Shown here: in pieces, positions 16,714 to 25,206 of the stretch
Layout: each line of letters starts with the position of its first letter
Numbering within the stretch: the stretch's first letter is position 1
Assembly (NCBI GenBank): GCA_934646005.1
Contig: CAKUED010000014.1
Location: forward strand, 1-64,000
Reading direction: 5' to 3'
From: an uncultured Oscillospiraceae bacterium
GTDB lineage: Bacteria > Bacillota > Clostridia > Oscillospirales > Oscillospiraceae
Length of the DNA: 64,000 bases
Notes under the pieces: generated by a model
Database searches by the model: none
Told to the model about the DNA's origin: nothing
Seen by the model: only the letters and a program-made list of their open reading frames with translations
Program-made: the position numbers and the translations under genes

Positions 16714-17876
16714 CCTCGCGTCCCTCTCTTAGCCAGGCGCTCCAGCACGCCGTGCGCACGCAAAAAGTCCTTGACGCGGTTGCGCGCCGTCAGATAGTGA
16801 TACTTCCCGGCAAATGCTTCCGCCGCTTCCCGATAGGACGTTTCCTCATAGCACCTCCAAAACGCCGCGACCTGCTCCGTTTTTGCGCACGGCATGATGA
16901 GGTGCTTTTGCAGCGCGTCCTCCAGACTGGTCTCCACAAAAACCGCCTTTTCCTGAAAGATCGGGAAAAACCGGGACAGCGCCTTTTTCGTGTTCAAAAA
17001 GACGGCATTTACGCCGCGATCATCGGAAAACTGCTTACTAATCGCGTCATTTTCCCAGTAATCGCCCAGCGTAATATCGCCCACGCGCCGAACATCGGAA
17101 TATGGACATTCATAGCAACTATCCCGCAAATCCAAATTGAGTAAAAACAGTCGTCTATAGCACTGATTCCAATAAGAATGCAGCTCAGACGAACCGTCCC
17201 GATAGACAATACGATCTAGCAGATAGCTCCACCCCAGCGCCTTATCGCGGAAACGATAATCGCGCACTTTTTTCCCGCCTGCCTCAATGCAGCGGATATG
17301 CTCCGCAAACAGCTTGGGGCTTGGCACACCGTGGCAGACAAGATCGCAGAGCATCAGATTCTCCCGCTCGCCAAAGGTCTTTCGGATGCCCGCCGCCTGA
17401 CACGGCGTGCCGAAAAACAGCACCTCCCGCCCGGTGTTGAGGTCCTCCCGCAGCAGCGGATAATTTGCCTGCACATCGCTCTGCACATATTTGCTCCCCT
17501 GAAGCCGCTCCAGCTCCGCTGCGTCTGTGACGCGGATGTGGTGAAGCACCATCGCCTCGTCAAACGCCGCGCCGTAGACCACGCCGCCGGCGCGAAGCCA
17601 TGTATCCGCCAGCAGCCACGCGATACCGCCGGAGGCGCTTTGCTCCAAAGCCGCGGCATCGCGCACTCTGGCAGCAAGCACCCTTTGCGGCAGCGGGTGC
17701 TTCTCCACCGGCACACAGACCGGGCAGACCCGCTCGCACGCGCCGCATCGGACGCAGCGCGCGGCGTCGATCGCCGGATACAAAAAGCCCTGAGCATTTG
17801 GCTGCATGGTCACGCAGCCAAGCGCGCAGGCATTCATACAGGCGGCGCAGCCCGTGCATTCCTGATTTGGCAGCAT
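16710..17876 (-). CDS. FrhB-like coenzyme F420 hydrogenase/dehydrogenase beta-subunit family iron-sulfur protein
   Basis: The 388-residue protein has an N-terminal two-cluster ferredoxin domain, with CTGCAACMNAC near residues 7-17 and CVRCGACERVCPVC near 38-51, followed by the FrhB N- and C-terminal domains (FGTPCQAAG, LVCHGVPSP, CYECPYSDVRR). Proteins of this type often sit next to polysaccharide pyruvyl transferases in surface-glycan loci, where a redox role in sugar modification is supposed but not shown. F420 biosynthesis is not expected in this organism, so the cofactor is uncertain (likely FAD). The ATG at 17876 is 1 base after the upstream stop. The longer open frame overlaps the neighbour and lacks family features. 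Confidence 0.87.
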   Translation of the reverse strand: MLPNQECTGCAACMNACALGCVTMQPNAQGFLYPAIDAARCVRCGACERVCPVCVPVEKHPLPQRVLAARVRDAAALEQSASGGIAWLLADTWLRAGGVVYGAAFDEAMVLHHIRVTDAAELERLQGSKYVQSDVQANYPLLREDLNTGREVLFFGTPCQAAGIRKTFGERENLMLCDLVCHGVPSPKLFAEHIRCIEAGGKKVRDYRFRDKALGWSYLLDRIVYRDGSSELHSYWNQCYRRLFLLNLDLRDSCYECPYSDVRRVGDITLGDYWENDAISKQFSDDRGVNAVFLNTKKALSRFFPIFQEKAVFVETSLEDALQKHLIMPCAKTEQVAAFWRCYEETSYREAAEAFAGKYHYLTARNRVKDFLRAHGVLERLAKRGTRG

Positions 17877-17877
17877 C

Positions 17878-18984
17878 TTACGACTCCTTTTTCGGTTCTT
17901 CCAGCGCATGGCGCAAAAACGCCAGTGAGCGCTCCCGCGCCTCTTGCAGGCGCTCCCCGCTCCTTCCCCAATCGATCGGCGCATTCAGCGCGTCCATGAC
18001 CGTGTGGTCCTTGCCGTGCATCATGCGTTCCTGCAAATCGAGGGCTGACAGCAGCGTCTGCATCCTGCCGTTGTACGCGCCGTTACCGAACACCAGAAAC
18101 GGGCGTCCGTACTGTACGGCAAATGCCGTGCCGTGAAATGAGCTGGTCAGCACGCAGCTTGCATGACGAAACAGTGTCAGAAATTCCTCTGGCCCTGTAA
18201 CGGGGTGTACCTCGTCCCGCGCCCCGATCCGGCGCCCGAGCGTGACCAGCGGCAGCCCCGTCGCCTCCTGTGCATCCCGCGCAGCCTGCACGATCGCGGG
18301 ATCTTTTCCCAGAAAATACACCAGAATGTAGCCGTTTTTCAGGCGGTCATCCGGCAGCTCCCGGCTCTCCACCCTGCTCCAATCCTCACGCTTTAACAAA
18401 AGCGTGGGGTCAAGCACGAGCGATACGTCCTTTTGCGCCAGCCGCTCGGTCGGGGCAAGCATCTCTTCCTCGCGCACGGAGATCGCGTCAAAGCGGTGCA
18501 GCAGCCGCCAATAGGCTTTGAGATACGGCTCCCATGTCGAAACCGTCCCCGCGCTTGCCGCGTAAGCGATCCTTCGGCACTGCGCCGTTCCAAGCAGATA
18601 CGCGTCAAAATCTCCGAAAATCGCGTTTGGATTCCAGACCTGATTGCTCCCGCTGACCACAGCGTCATACCGCTGCTCCACAGCGCGCAGCGTATCATGC
18701 TCCGTACACTCCGGGGACAGGCGCATATACGCCTGCCGGAACGCCGCGAAGCGTGCACAGGTCGCCTTGTTGTAGGGATACCGCAGGAGCTTGCCCACGC
18801 GCGTTTTGGCAGACTGTGCGCCGTAAAAGACGCGATAATCATAATACGAATAGATCGTCTTGCAGTTATAGTCAATGATCTCGGCATCGTGCCTCTGAGC
18901 GATCAGCGTCTGCTGCAAAGCGTATGCCTGCAACGCCGCGCCGTAATTAGTCGTGCGGTGGAATGTCAGGATACCGATCTTCAT
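17878..18984 (-). CDS. Polysaccharide pyruvyl transferase family protein
   Basis: The 368-residue protein matches the PF04230 family. It begins KIGILTFHRTTNYGAALQ, the typical opening, and has VVSGSNQVWNP near residues 109-119 and the conserved TSSFHGTAFA motif near 277-286. Family members (CsaB, WcaK, EpsO) add a pyruvyl ketal to sugars using phosphoenolpyruvate, giving the glycan negative charge. It overlaps the upstream gene by four bases and precedes the FrhB-like gene by one base, a pairing common in Firmicutes and Bacteroidetes glycan loci. Confidence 0.92.
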   Translation of the reverse strand: MKIGILTFHRTTNYGAALQAYALQQTLIAQRHDAEIIDYNCKTIYSYYDYRVFYGAQSAKTRVGKLLRYPYNKATCARFAAFRQAYMRLSPECTEHDTLRAVEQRYDAVVSGSNQVWNPNAIFGDFDAYLLGTAQCRRIAYAASAGTVSTWEPYLKAYWRLLHRFDAISVREEEMLAPTERLAQKDVSLVLDPTLLLKREDWSRVESRELPDDRLKNGYILVYFLGKDPAIVQAARDAQEATGLPLVTLGRRIGARDEVHPVTGPEEFLTLFRHASCVLTSSFHGTAFAVQYGRPFLVFGNGAYNGRMQTLLSALDLQERMMHGKDHTVMDALNAPIDWGRSGERLQEARERSLAFLRHALEEPKKES

Positions 18985-19937
18985 CCGATGCTCTCCTTGA
19001 ACCGTTGAACCTTGCCCTTGATCCAGAGCTTTCGCAGCGTCAGCGCGCGCCAGCGCTTTTTCTGGTAGCGCACGCGCTGCCGACCGTCCGGCTGCTCACA
19101 CGCTGCGCTGTACGCCTCCTCGCGAAAGAAGCCCTGCGGCGTGATGTAAATTCTGCCGGGATAGTCCGGCTCGATCTCCTGATACGGCAGCGGGCGCTTT
19201 TGCAGGTGGAGGTACATCAGCTCGTCCCGGACTGTCTGCCCGCCCCTGGCGTATTCCCGCCAGAGCCTTCCCCGCTCCCAGAAAAACCGCTGCCCGTCCT
19301 CGTTTTTAAGCGCGCAGAGCCGCGCCATCACAAACCCGCCATGCTGCGGCAGGATGTCTGCAAACCGATTCTCGCCGTACTGTATGACCCCCTGCGCGCG
19401 GCAGATCGCGGGCATGAAGATCTCGTCAAAAAAGCACGGCTCTGCGATCTCGATCGCCCGGCGAAACGCGATCCCGCCGGCAAGCGGCTGCTCAAACAGC
19501 CGATTCATGCGCGGGCTGTTCCGATACAGCGTCAAATGCCCCTGCGTCAGAACGCGCTCGCTCTTTTGGACCTCCTCCATAGAAAGCAGATCAAAGATCC
19601 TGCCGAAGATGAGGTCTACATCGCAAAAGCCCCAAAAATCCGCGTCTTGCAGATGATCCTCAAAAATAACGCCGTAGGCGGGCTTGCAGTCGCACAGCTT
19701 ATACGGCGTTAACACGCGCAGGGCTTTGTCCCGCAAGCCGAGCTTTTTCTGCATGAGCGCTCTGAGCACGGAAAAAGGCAGCTCGTGCACCACAACATTC
19801 TGCGGACACAGCGGCAGCGCAGACTGGTCTGTGAAAATATGAAATTCCACCTCGCTGTTGATCGCGCAGCTCCGCAGAAACAGCGCAAAATACGGCGGGA
19901 ATGCGCCAAAATAGGGCGTGATGATCTTGATCTTCAT
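18981..19937 (-). CDS. DUF6625-like putative glycosyltransferase
   Basis: The 318-residue protein has a GT-A-like opening (KIKIITPYFGAFPPYFALFL), followed by EFHIFTDQS and a DVDLIFG segment near residues 108-114 that looks like a DxD metal and nucleotide-sugar motif. This layout matches the DUF6625 proteins found in polysaccharide clusters. It overlaps both neighbours by four bases, so it is tightly coupled to the polymerase upstream and the pyruvyl transferase downstream. Sugar specificity is unknown. No transmembrane segment is seen. Confidence 0.75.
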   Translation of the reverse strand: MKIKIITPYFGAFPPYFALFLRSCAINSEVEFHIFTDQSALPLCPQNVVVHELPFSVLRALMQKKLGLRDKALRVLTPYKLCDCKPAYGVIFEDHLQDADFWGFCDVDLIFGRIFDLLSMEEVQKSERVLTQGHLTLYRNSPRMNRLFEQPLAGGIAFRRAIEIAEPCFFDEIFMPAICRAQGVIQYGENRFADILPQHGGFVMARLCALKNEDGQRFFWERGRLWREYARGGQTVRDELMYLHLQKRPLPYQEIEPDYPGRIYITPQGFFREEAYSAACEQPDGRQRVRYQKKRWRALTLRKLWIKGKVQRFKESIG

Positions 19938-21247
19938 TTTTTCAGCCTGATACGGACCTTTCTTTTCTGAAGTTCATCCACAATGATCAGCAGAATGATC
20001 GGGAACAGCTTGCATCTGTGCCGGATCGCCGTGCCGTAGTTGGACGTGACCGCCGCAAACATTGTGACCATAATGATCAGAAGGAGCAGCAGCAGGATCA
20101 CAAACCGATCCGCCCGTGACTTTTCAGGCGTTCGCCGCTGTGCCCGCATTTTTTTGAAAACATACACCGTCAGGAACATATAGAGCAGCGCGTCAAAAAG
20201 CCCAAGCAGGTCAACCGCCTCGCTGACCATCCAGACAAACGGCGTAAACAAAAAGTAAACAATGCGCACCGGCAGATACAGCAGGAGCATCCAGGGATTT
20301 TTTGAGGTGAAGCCTTGCAGATAAGCAGCTCTGCCCTGCGCCGACATATTGCCGACACGGCTGATGCCCGCTATACTAAGCTCCACGCCGCCGCTCATTC
20401 CAAACTTTTCCGTGCCGATGTCGTTTACCAGCATATACGCGAACACCATGACCATGCCTGCGGCAAGAACGATCTTTGCAAGAATACCGATCTTACTGCT
20501 CGCTATTCTGCTTTTGCGCGTCAGAATGATCAAAACCGTCAGCGCCATCATTGCGATCATGGAGGTATGCAGGATCATGGCTGGAATCAAAAAGAGGATC
20601 GACAGGAGCAGACTTCCGAGCTTGCAATCCTCATAATATCGGTAAGAATACTTGAGGTACAGCAGCATAAAGAGCATCAGCATCGGCTCGCGGTTGGCAA
20701 AATAGCTCGAAAAGCGGATCAGATTCGGAAAAAGAGCCATCCACATTGCCGCGCACTTTGTGATCTGCGTGTCCTGATAGACCGTATCGACCAGATCGGT
20801 CGTAATATAAACGCAGCACATACTGAGCGCAAAATTCATTGCCCGCACGGGCGTAAAGCACTCGCCAAAAATACGAAACAAAAAGCTGACGATCCAGGAA
20901 TACCAGTAGGCGCTCTTTGGCATATTGGCAAAGACGTCTTTCAGCGGCATGGCGGCGTACCGCGCTGCGTATACCGCATAATAATCCGCGTCCGCGTCAT
21001 TCGTGATCGTACAGTAAAGAAACATCGCCAGTCTGGCGGCAAATGCGATCAAAATCGCCGCCGTGACCGCCGGGCGTTTTGCAGCGCCAAAAGACAGCAG
21101 AACGATCAAACATGCCGCCAGAAGAAAGCCGTATGTCCAGTCATAGTTTTCTGCTAAAAGAAAGCTCACACCGGCAACCACTGCACACGCGGCGGCGGTT
21201 ATCAGCATCATGAACGATGCGGTCTGCGTCTTTTGTATCCTAATCAT
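19934..21247 (-). CDS. Wzy/EpsG-like polysaccharide polymerase
   Basis: This 437-residue protein has about ten to twelve transmembrane helices and a large loop with conserved aromatic and basic residues (NREPMLML, ISRVGNMSAQG), the general build of O-antigen and EPS polymerases. Sequence conservation in this class is low, so the call depends on topology and context. It lies between a GT4 glycosyltransferase and a DUF6625-like gene, with a Wzx flippase and a Wzz-type chain-length protein in the same locus. It should join lipid-linked repeat units on the outer membrane face. Confidence 0.75.
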   Translation of the reverse strand: MIRIQKTQTASFMMLITAAACAVVAGVSFLLAENYDWTYGFLLAACLIVLLSFGAAKRPAVTAAILIAFAARLAMFLYCTITNDADADYYAVYAARYAAMPLKDVFANMPKSAYWYSWIVSFLFRIFGECFTPVRAMNFALSMCCVYITTDLVDTVYQDTQITKCAAMWMALFPNLIRFSSYFANREPMLMLFMLLYLKYSYRYYEDCKLGSLLLSILFLIPAMILHTSMIAMMALTVLIILTRKSRIASSKIGILAKIVLAAGMVMVFAYMLVNDIGTEKFGMSGGVELSIAGISRVGNMSAQGRAAYLQGFTSKNPWMLLLYLPVRIVYFLFTPFVWMVSEAVDLLGLFDALLYMFLTVYVFKKMRAQRRTPEKSRADRFVILLLLLLIIMVTMFAAVTSNYGTAIRHRCKLFPIILLIIVDELQKRKVRIRLKK

Positions 21248-21250
21248 GCC

Positions 21251-22375
21251 TCAGAATCCTTTAACGATCTCCCAGTATTGCTTCGCCGCGTAATCGACTG
21301 TGAACTGCTCTGCTTTTTCCGCAAAGTCTGCCGAATCGTACTGCTGTGCCAGCGCCGCGCGAATGGCATCCGCCAGCGCGCGCACATTCTCCTTTTCGCA
21401 CAGCACGCCGAACTTCCCAGCGCCCGGTGTTTCCATGATCTCCTTCGGACCGCCGCTGTCGCAGTCGGTCGCCACACACGGCAGACCGCAGGCGATCGCC
21501 TCTACCAAAACGTTTCCGAATGCCTCTTTCAGCGAGGAAAGCACAAACAAATCGGCGCTTTTCATAAACGAATACACGCGGTCCGTATAGCCATACAGCT
21601 CCACGTCCGCCTGCATCCCATGCGCTGCGATCTTTTCCTGCAAGAGCGCTCTCTGCTCGCCCTCGCCAAGAATGAGCAGCTTGATCTTCTGCTCCTTGCG
21701 CACCATCGCCGCGGCGTCGATCAAATCGTCAAACGCCTTTTCCGGCACGAGACGCCCCGCCGCCAGCAAGAGCCGATAGCCGTCCGCCTTCGGTTTAACA
21801 AACGGGTGCTCCGTCTCCGGCTGCGCGTCGCGGATCGCATCCGGCTCGATCAGCGGATGATAGACCACCCGTGCCCGCTCCTTTTTGACGCCGTAGCACT
21901 GGAGCACATCCAGCATCGCCGGGGTATGCGCCGCAGCAACTGCGTCCGCAAAGCGAAAAAACAGGCGATTCGCCAAAAAAACCGCCTTATGATAAAGCCC
22001 GTCGCGTTTCAACAGCGAGCATCGGTTGTCCTCGATCAGCACGACCCTTGCCTTGCGGTGAAAAAACTTCAAAAACGCCGCCACCGTGCAGGAAAGCCCC
22101 GGCGCGGCGAGGATCGCAGTATCCGGGTGCTTGCGCATATACCTTGCGATCTGCGGCAGTGACAAAAACACCTTTAAATCACCGCGATACCGGCGCTTGG
22201 CAAAATCGTACACCGTGCATTCCTGCGGGATCAGCGCCCGCATCTCTCCGCGCGCGTCGGCGATCAGAAAGTCGATCTCCGCGCCCTGCGCCAGCAGTCC
22301 CCGTGCCAGATTGACCATCACACGCTGCACGCCGCCGTTGGCGGCGCACTGCATCAGCAATGCCGCTTTTTTCAT
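21251..22375 (-). CDS. Glycosyltransferase family 4 (GT-B)
   Basis: The 374-residue protein starts with a GT4 acceptor-domain motif (NGGVQRVMVNLARGLL, residues about 13-28) and carries the donor-domain E-x7-E motif as EAFGNVLVEA near residue 288, within LSSLKEAFGNVLVEAIACG. It should add one sugar to the growing lipid-linked repeat unit on the cytoplasmic side. It overlaps the next upstream gene by four bases and is followed by the polymerase 3 bases later. Donor and linkage cannot be told from sequence. Confidence 0.9.
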   Translation of the reverse strand: MKKAALLMQCAANGGVQRVMVNLARGLLAQGAEIDFLIADARGEMRALIPQECTVYDFAKRRYRGDLKVFLSLPQIARYMRKHPDTAILAAPGLSCTVAAFLKFFHRKARVVLIEDNRCSLLKRDGLYHKAVFLANRLFFRFADAVAAAHTPAMLDVLQCYGVKKERARVVYHPLIEPDAIRDAQPETEHPFVKPKADGYRLLLAAGRLVPEKAFDDLIDAAAMVRKEQKIKLLILGEGEQRALLQEKIAAHGMQADVELYGYTDRVYSFMKSADLFVLSSLKEAFGNVLVEAIACGLPCVATDCDSGGPKEIMETPGAGKFGVLCEKENVRALADAIRAALAQQYDSADFAEKAEQFTVDYAAKQYWEIVKGF

Positions 22376-23511
22376 TCCGCCGCCCCCGCTGCTTCGTAGA
22401 TCATTTTCATCCGGGCTTTGACAACGCCCAGATCAAATTCCTTGACCGTTTTCCGCGCTGCGGCTGCCGCCTGCTCCCGCAGCTCCGGGTGCTCGCGCAT
22501 CATCTGGATGGCGGACGCCACGCTCTGCGGGGTGTTGTCCGCGAGCAGGCCCGTTGCGCCGTCCTCGATGAGGTCGGTATTGCCGCGAATTGCCGAACAC
22601 ACGACCGGCAGACCGCAAGCCATTGCCTCCATCAGCGCGACCGGCAGTCCCTCCTGATGCGACATGAACACAAACAGATCGCAGGCGGCGCAGATCGCAG
22701 GAATATCCTTCCGATAGCCCAAGAACGAAACGTGCTCCGTCAGCCCAAGCTCGGCGGCGAGGCTTTTCAGCTCCGCTTCCAGAGCCCCCCTGCCGCAGAT
22801 GATATATCGGATGCCGTCCAGCTCCTCCGCCTGCTTCAAAACCGCCAGCGCGCGCAGGACGACCTCGTGATTTTTCCGCGGGATCAATTCGCCGACCGAC
22901 AGCAGCGCAAATTCATCCTGCGCTATGCCGATCTCTTCCCGCTTTGCCGTGCGATCCACACAGCCGACGTTAAACTTGTTGAGGTCCACGCCAACGCCCG
23001 GCACATAGCAGACGTTTTTGGCTTTGAAGCTCTGCGCCCGCGCGTAGTCCTCCTGATTAATCGTGATGAGCACGTCCGTGTACCGCGCCAGCCATTTTTC
23101 GACCGGGTAGTACACCAGCCAGTTGACGGCGGGCGCGCCCGTGTAAAAGTGAAAGCCGTGCGCCGTGTAAAGCACTTTTGTGCCGCGCTTGCGCGCCTTT
23201 TTTGCCGCCAGCCGCGTCAGCATCGCGCCGACGGGTGTATGGCAGTGGATGATGTCGTACCCGCCCGCGTCAATGACGCGCTTGAGTTCGCGGTATGCCT
23301 TAAAATTCCCGGGTTTCAGCGGGCTGCGCTCAAAGGGGATGTTGTAGTAGGTATCGCAATACGGGATGACGCAGTCGTCCGAGTTTTCGTAGTCGTTCCT
23401 CGCCGCGACCGCCGTCTCCCAGCCCATTTCCTTGAACAATTTGAGGTATGGGATGTGGAACTCCATGATGTGCGTTTTTACGACCGTTGCAACAAACAAC
23501 ACTTTTTTCAT
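22372..23511 (-). CDS. Glycosyltransferase family 4 (EpsD/CapM-like)
   Basis: The 379-residue protein opens with KKVLFVATVVKTHIMEFH and has IIHCHTPVGAMLTR and TAHGFHFYTGAP segments, typical of EpsD/Cap-type GT4 enzymes that add the second sugar after the priming transferase. The E-x7-E motif is EGLPVALMEA near residue 290. The start at 23511 is chosen over the ATG six bases upstream because GGAGAGGGGG is then spaced about six bases from it. It directly follows the priming transferase, consistent with an early step. Confidence 0.9.
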   Translation of the reverse strand: MKKVLFVATVVKTHIMEFHIPYLKLFKEMGWETAVAARNDYENSDDCVIPYCDTYYNIPFERSPLKPGNFKAYRELKRVIDAGGYDIIHCHTPVGAMLTRLAAKKARKRGTKVLYTAHGFHFYTGAPAVNWLVYYPVEKWLARYTDVLITINQEDYARAQSFKAKNVCYVPGVGVDLNKFNVGCVDRTAKREEIGIAQDEFALLSVGELIPRKNHEVVLRALAVLKQAEELDGIRYIICGRGALEAELKSLAAELGLTEHVSFLGYRKDIPAICAACDLFVFMSHQEGLPVALMEAMACGLPVVCSAIRGNTDLIEDGATGLLADNTPQSVASAIQMMREHPELREQAAAAARKTVKEFDLGVVKARMKMIYEAAGAAE

Positions 23512-23549
23512 TAACATCCCCCTCTCCGCTAAAATAGCCCAGACTCATC

Positions 23550-24947
23550 TCAAAGAGTCTGAGCCATTTTTGCTTTTTCCGCTTTTGCGCTCTTTTTCTG
23601 GCTGCGGGTCTCCGCGGTGGTCTGACCCCCGGCGACGCCTTCGGTGCTCTCCGGCAGGAAAATGGCTTTGACCGTTGCAAAGCAGATCCGCAGGTCCGCG
23701 ATCACGCTGGGATGCGCGATGTAGATCAGGTCCATGCGCAGCTTGTCATACGGGCGCGTGTTGTACTTGCCGTAAACCTGCGCGTAGCCCGTCAGACCCG
23801 CCTTCGCCTGCAAACGCAGGCGGAACTCCGGCATGATCGCCTCGTACTGCGCCGCGATCTCCGGGCGCTCCGGGCGCGGTCCGACGACCGACAGGTCGCC
23901 CCGCAGAATATCGACCAGCTGCGGCAGCTCGTCAATGTGCAGCTTGCGGAGGACGCGCCCCACGGGGGTGACGCGGTCATCGTGGTCGCCGGTCGAAAGC
24001 CGCGCAACGCCGTCTTTTTCCGCGTCCACACACATACTGCGGAATTTGTGGATCTTAAAAATTTTGCCGCCCTTTGTCAGGCGCTCCTGCGTGTAAAACA
24101 CAGGTCCGCCGTCGCAGACCTTGATGCAGATCGCCGTAACAAGAAACACCGGCGACAGGATCAGCAGCGCCAGAGCCGACGCCAGCAGGTCAAACGCGCG
24201 CTTGAACGCGAGGTACAGGAGAGACGGGCGATACCCTTCGACGCAGAGCGCCGGCAGATGGAACAGGCGCACCTGACGCGCCGCCTGCATGAGCGTATCG
24301 CCGATGCGCGGCGTCATATAGGCCTGCACGCCCCGCGCCACGCAGTATTTCAGAATTTCATTGCGGTTGCCGCTGCTCACATTGCTGAGGAACACGACCT
24401 CCGCGCCGTCCAGAACGGACAGGTCTGCCAGACACGCCTCGATCTCGACCGCGTCCGTCACCGTGAAGTTTTTCTTCAGCCCGTACAGCCCGATCATGTC
24501 GCCGACGTTCGTATATCCGTCGTAAACGATCACGGAGCGCTTCGCCGGGCAGGCGGAAAAGTACCATTTTCTCTTGACCGCGCTCCAAAGCGCCGCGCAG
24601 ATCGTGCTGACCGCCCAGGACGCCAGCAGCGGCAGCGGCGCTGCCGCGCGCCGCACCAGCAGGCAGGTCACACAGTAGAGAATGACGTGCGTAATAAGAA
24701 GCGCCAGAAGCTGGCTGCCGATCGTCTCGCGCAGCCCCTGCAGCGCGACCTCAAACGCGTCATAGGCGCGGCTCATCAGGCAGTAGATCACGCAGAACAG
24801 CGCGATCACGCACCAGATTTCCCAAGAGCCTGTCTGTGCCGCCGGCGCGTAAAACCAGCGCCAGCACAAGCCGAAAATTGCCGCCGCGAACACGATATTG
24901 ACAAGATTGAACGCTGTCAGTAGCAAGCGCGGCTTGACCTTCCCCAT
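23550..24947 (-). CDS. Priming sugar-phosphate transferase (bacterial sugar transferase, WcaJ/EpsE-like)
   Basis: The 465-residue protein has about five N-terminal transmembrane helices, a CoA-binding-like middle region (residues about 120-230) and a C-terminal polyprenyl-phosphate sugar-1-phosphate transferase domain starting at LAFKRAFDLLASALAL near 246. Conserved segments include GPVFYTQER, KIHKFRSM, LRKLHIDELPQL, SVVGPRPERPE and AGLTGYAQVYG. It loads the first sugar phosphate onto undecaprenyl phosphate. The start at 24947 follows AGAGAGGAAG; the longer open frame lacks membrane features. The last residues beyond the domain are Lys/Ala-rich. It is the first gene after a leader of about 150 nt and an own promoter. 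Confidence 0.92.
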   Translation of the reverse strand: MGKVKPRLLLTAFNLVNIVFAAAIFGLCWRWFYAPAAQTGSWEIWCVIALFCVIYCLMSRAYDAFEVALQGLRETIGSQLLALLITHVILYCVTCLLVRRAAAPLPLLASWAVSTICAALWSAVKRKWYFSACPAKRSVIVYDGYTNVGDMIGLYGLKKNFTVTDAVEIEACLADLSVLDGAEVVFLSNVSSGNRNEILKYCVARGVQAYMTPRIGDTLMQAARQVRLFHLPALCVEGYRPSLLYLAFKRAFDLLASALALLILSPVFLVTAICIKVCDGGPVFYTQERLTKGGKIFKIHKFRSMCVDAEKDGVARLSTGDHDDRVTPVGRVLRKLHIDELPQLVDILRGDLSVVGPRPERPEIAAQYEAIMPEFRLRLQAKAGLTGYAQVYGKYNTRPYDKLRMDLIYIAHPSVIADLRICFATVKAIFLPESTEGVAGGQTTAETRSQKKSAKAEKAKMAQTL

Positions 24948-25098
24948 CCCAAAAAACTTCCTCTCTGTTATCCCTGTCTGACCTGGAGCTGCCCCACAAA
25001 GCGGTGCAAACGGTGGGTCGAGGCCCGGGTTCGTGTCCCGCGTTTCCTTTCTCCATTCCGCTTTCAGACCGCCGCCAAAGGCGGCTTGTCTGCTTACT
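24948..25098 (-). other. Long structured 5' leader of the priming transferase operon
   Basis: About 150 bases lie between the predicted promoter and the ATG. On the minus strand they contain a perfect hairpin GCCGCC/GGCGGC (25071-25085) and further short stems such as CCCAC/GTGGG. There is no obvious terminator and no ORF with a ribosome site. It does not match a riboswitch class I can recognise. Confidence 0.4.
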
Positions 25099-25101
25099 GA
25101 A

Positions 25102-25132
25102 ATTATAACTCGTTCACCTGCGGACGAATCAA
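25102..25132 (-). promoter_or_regulatory. Putative promoter for the exopolysaccharide assembly operon
   Basis: Minus-strand TTGATT (25127-25132) and TATAAT (25102-25107) are separated by 19 bases, slightly long. It would let the glycosyltransferase operon be expressed apart from the upstream surface-protein genes. Confidence 0.45.
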
Positions 25133-25206
25133 GAGGTTCTGACAGAAAAAGTGAGGTGCCGGACACAAAAAACGTTTCTGTTTACCGCAGCGAAAACGCG
25201 TACGGC

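Noticed and set aside
23535..23556. Hairpin CAGACTC/GAGTCTG at the end of the priming transferase as an operon terminator
   Set aside because: The stem is only 7 bp and the following U run on the minus strand is weak; the T run lies on the other side. The downstream GT4 gene is probably co-transcribed.
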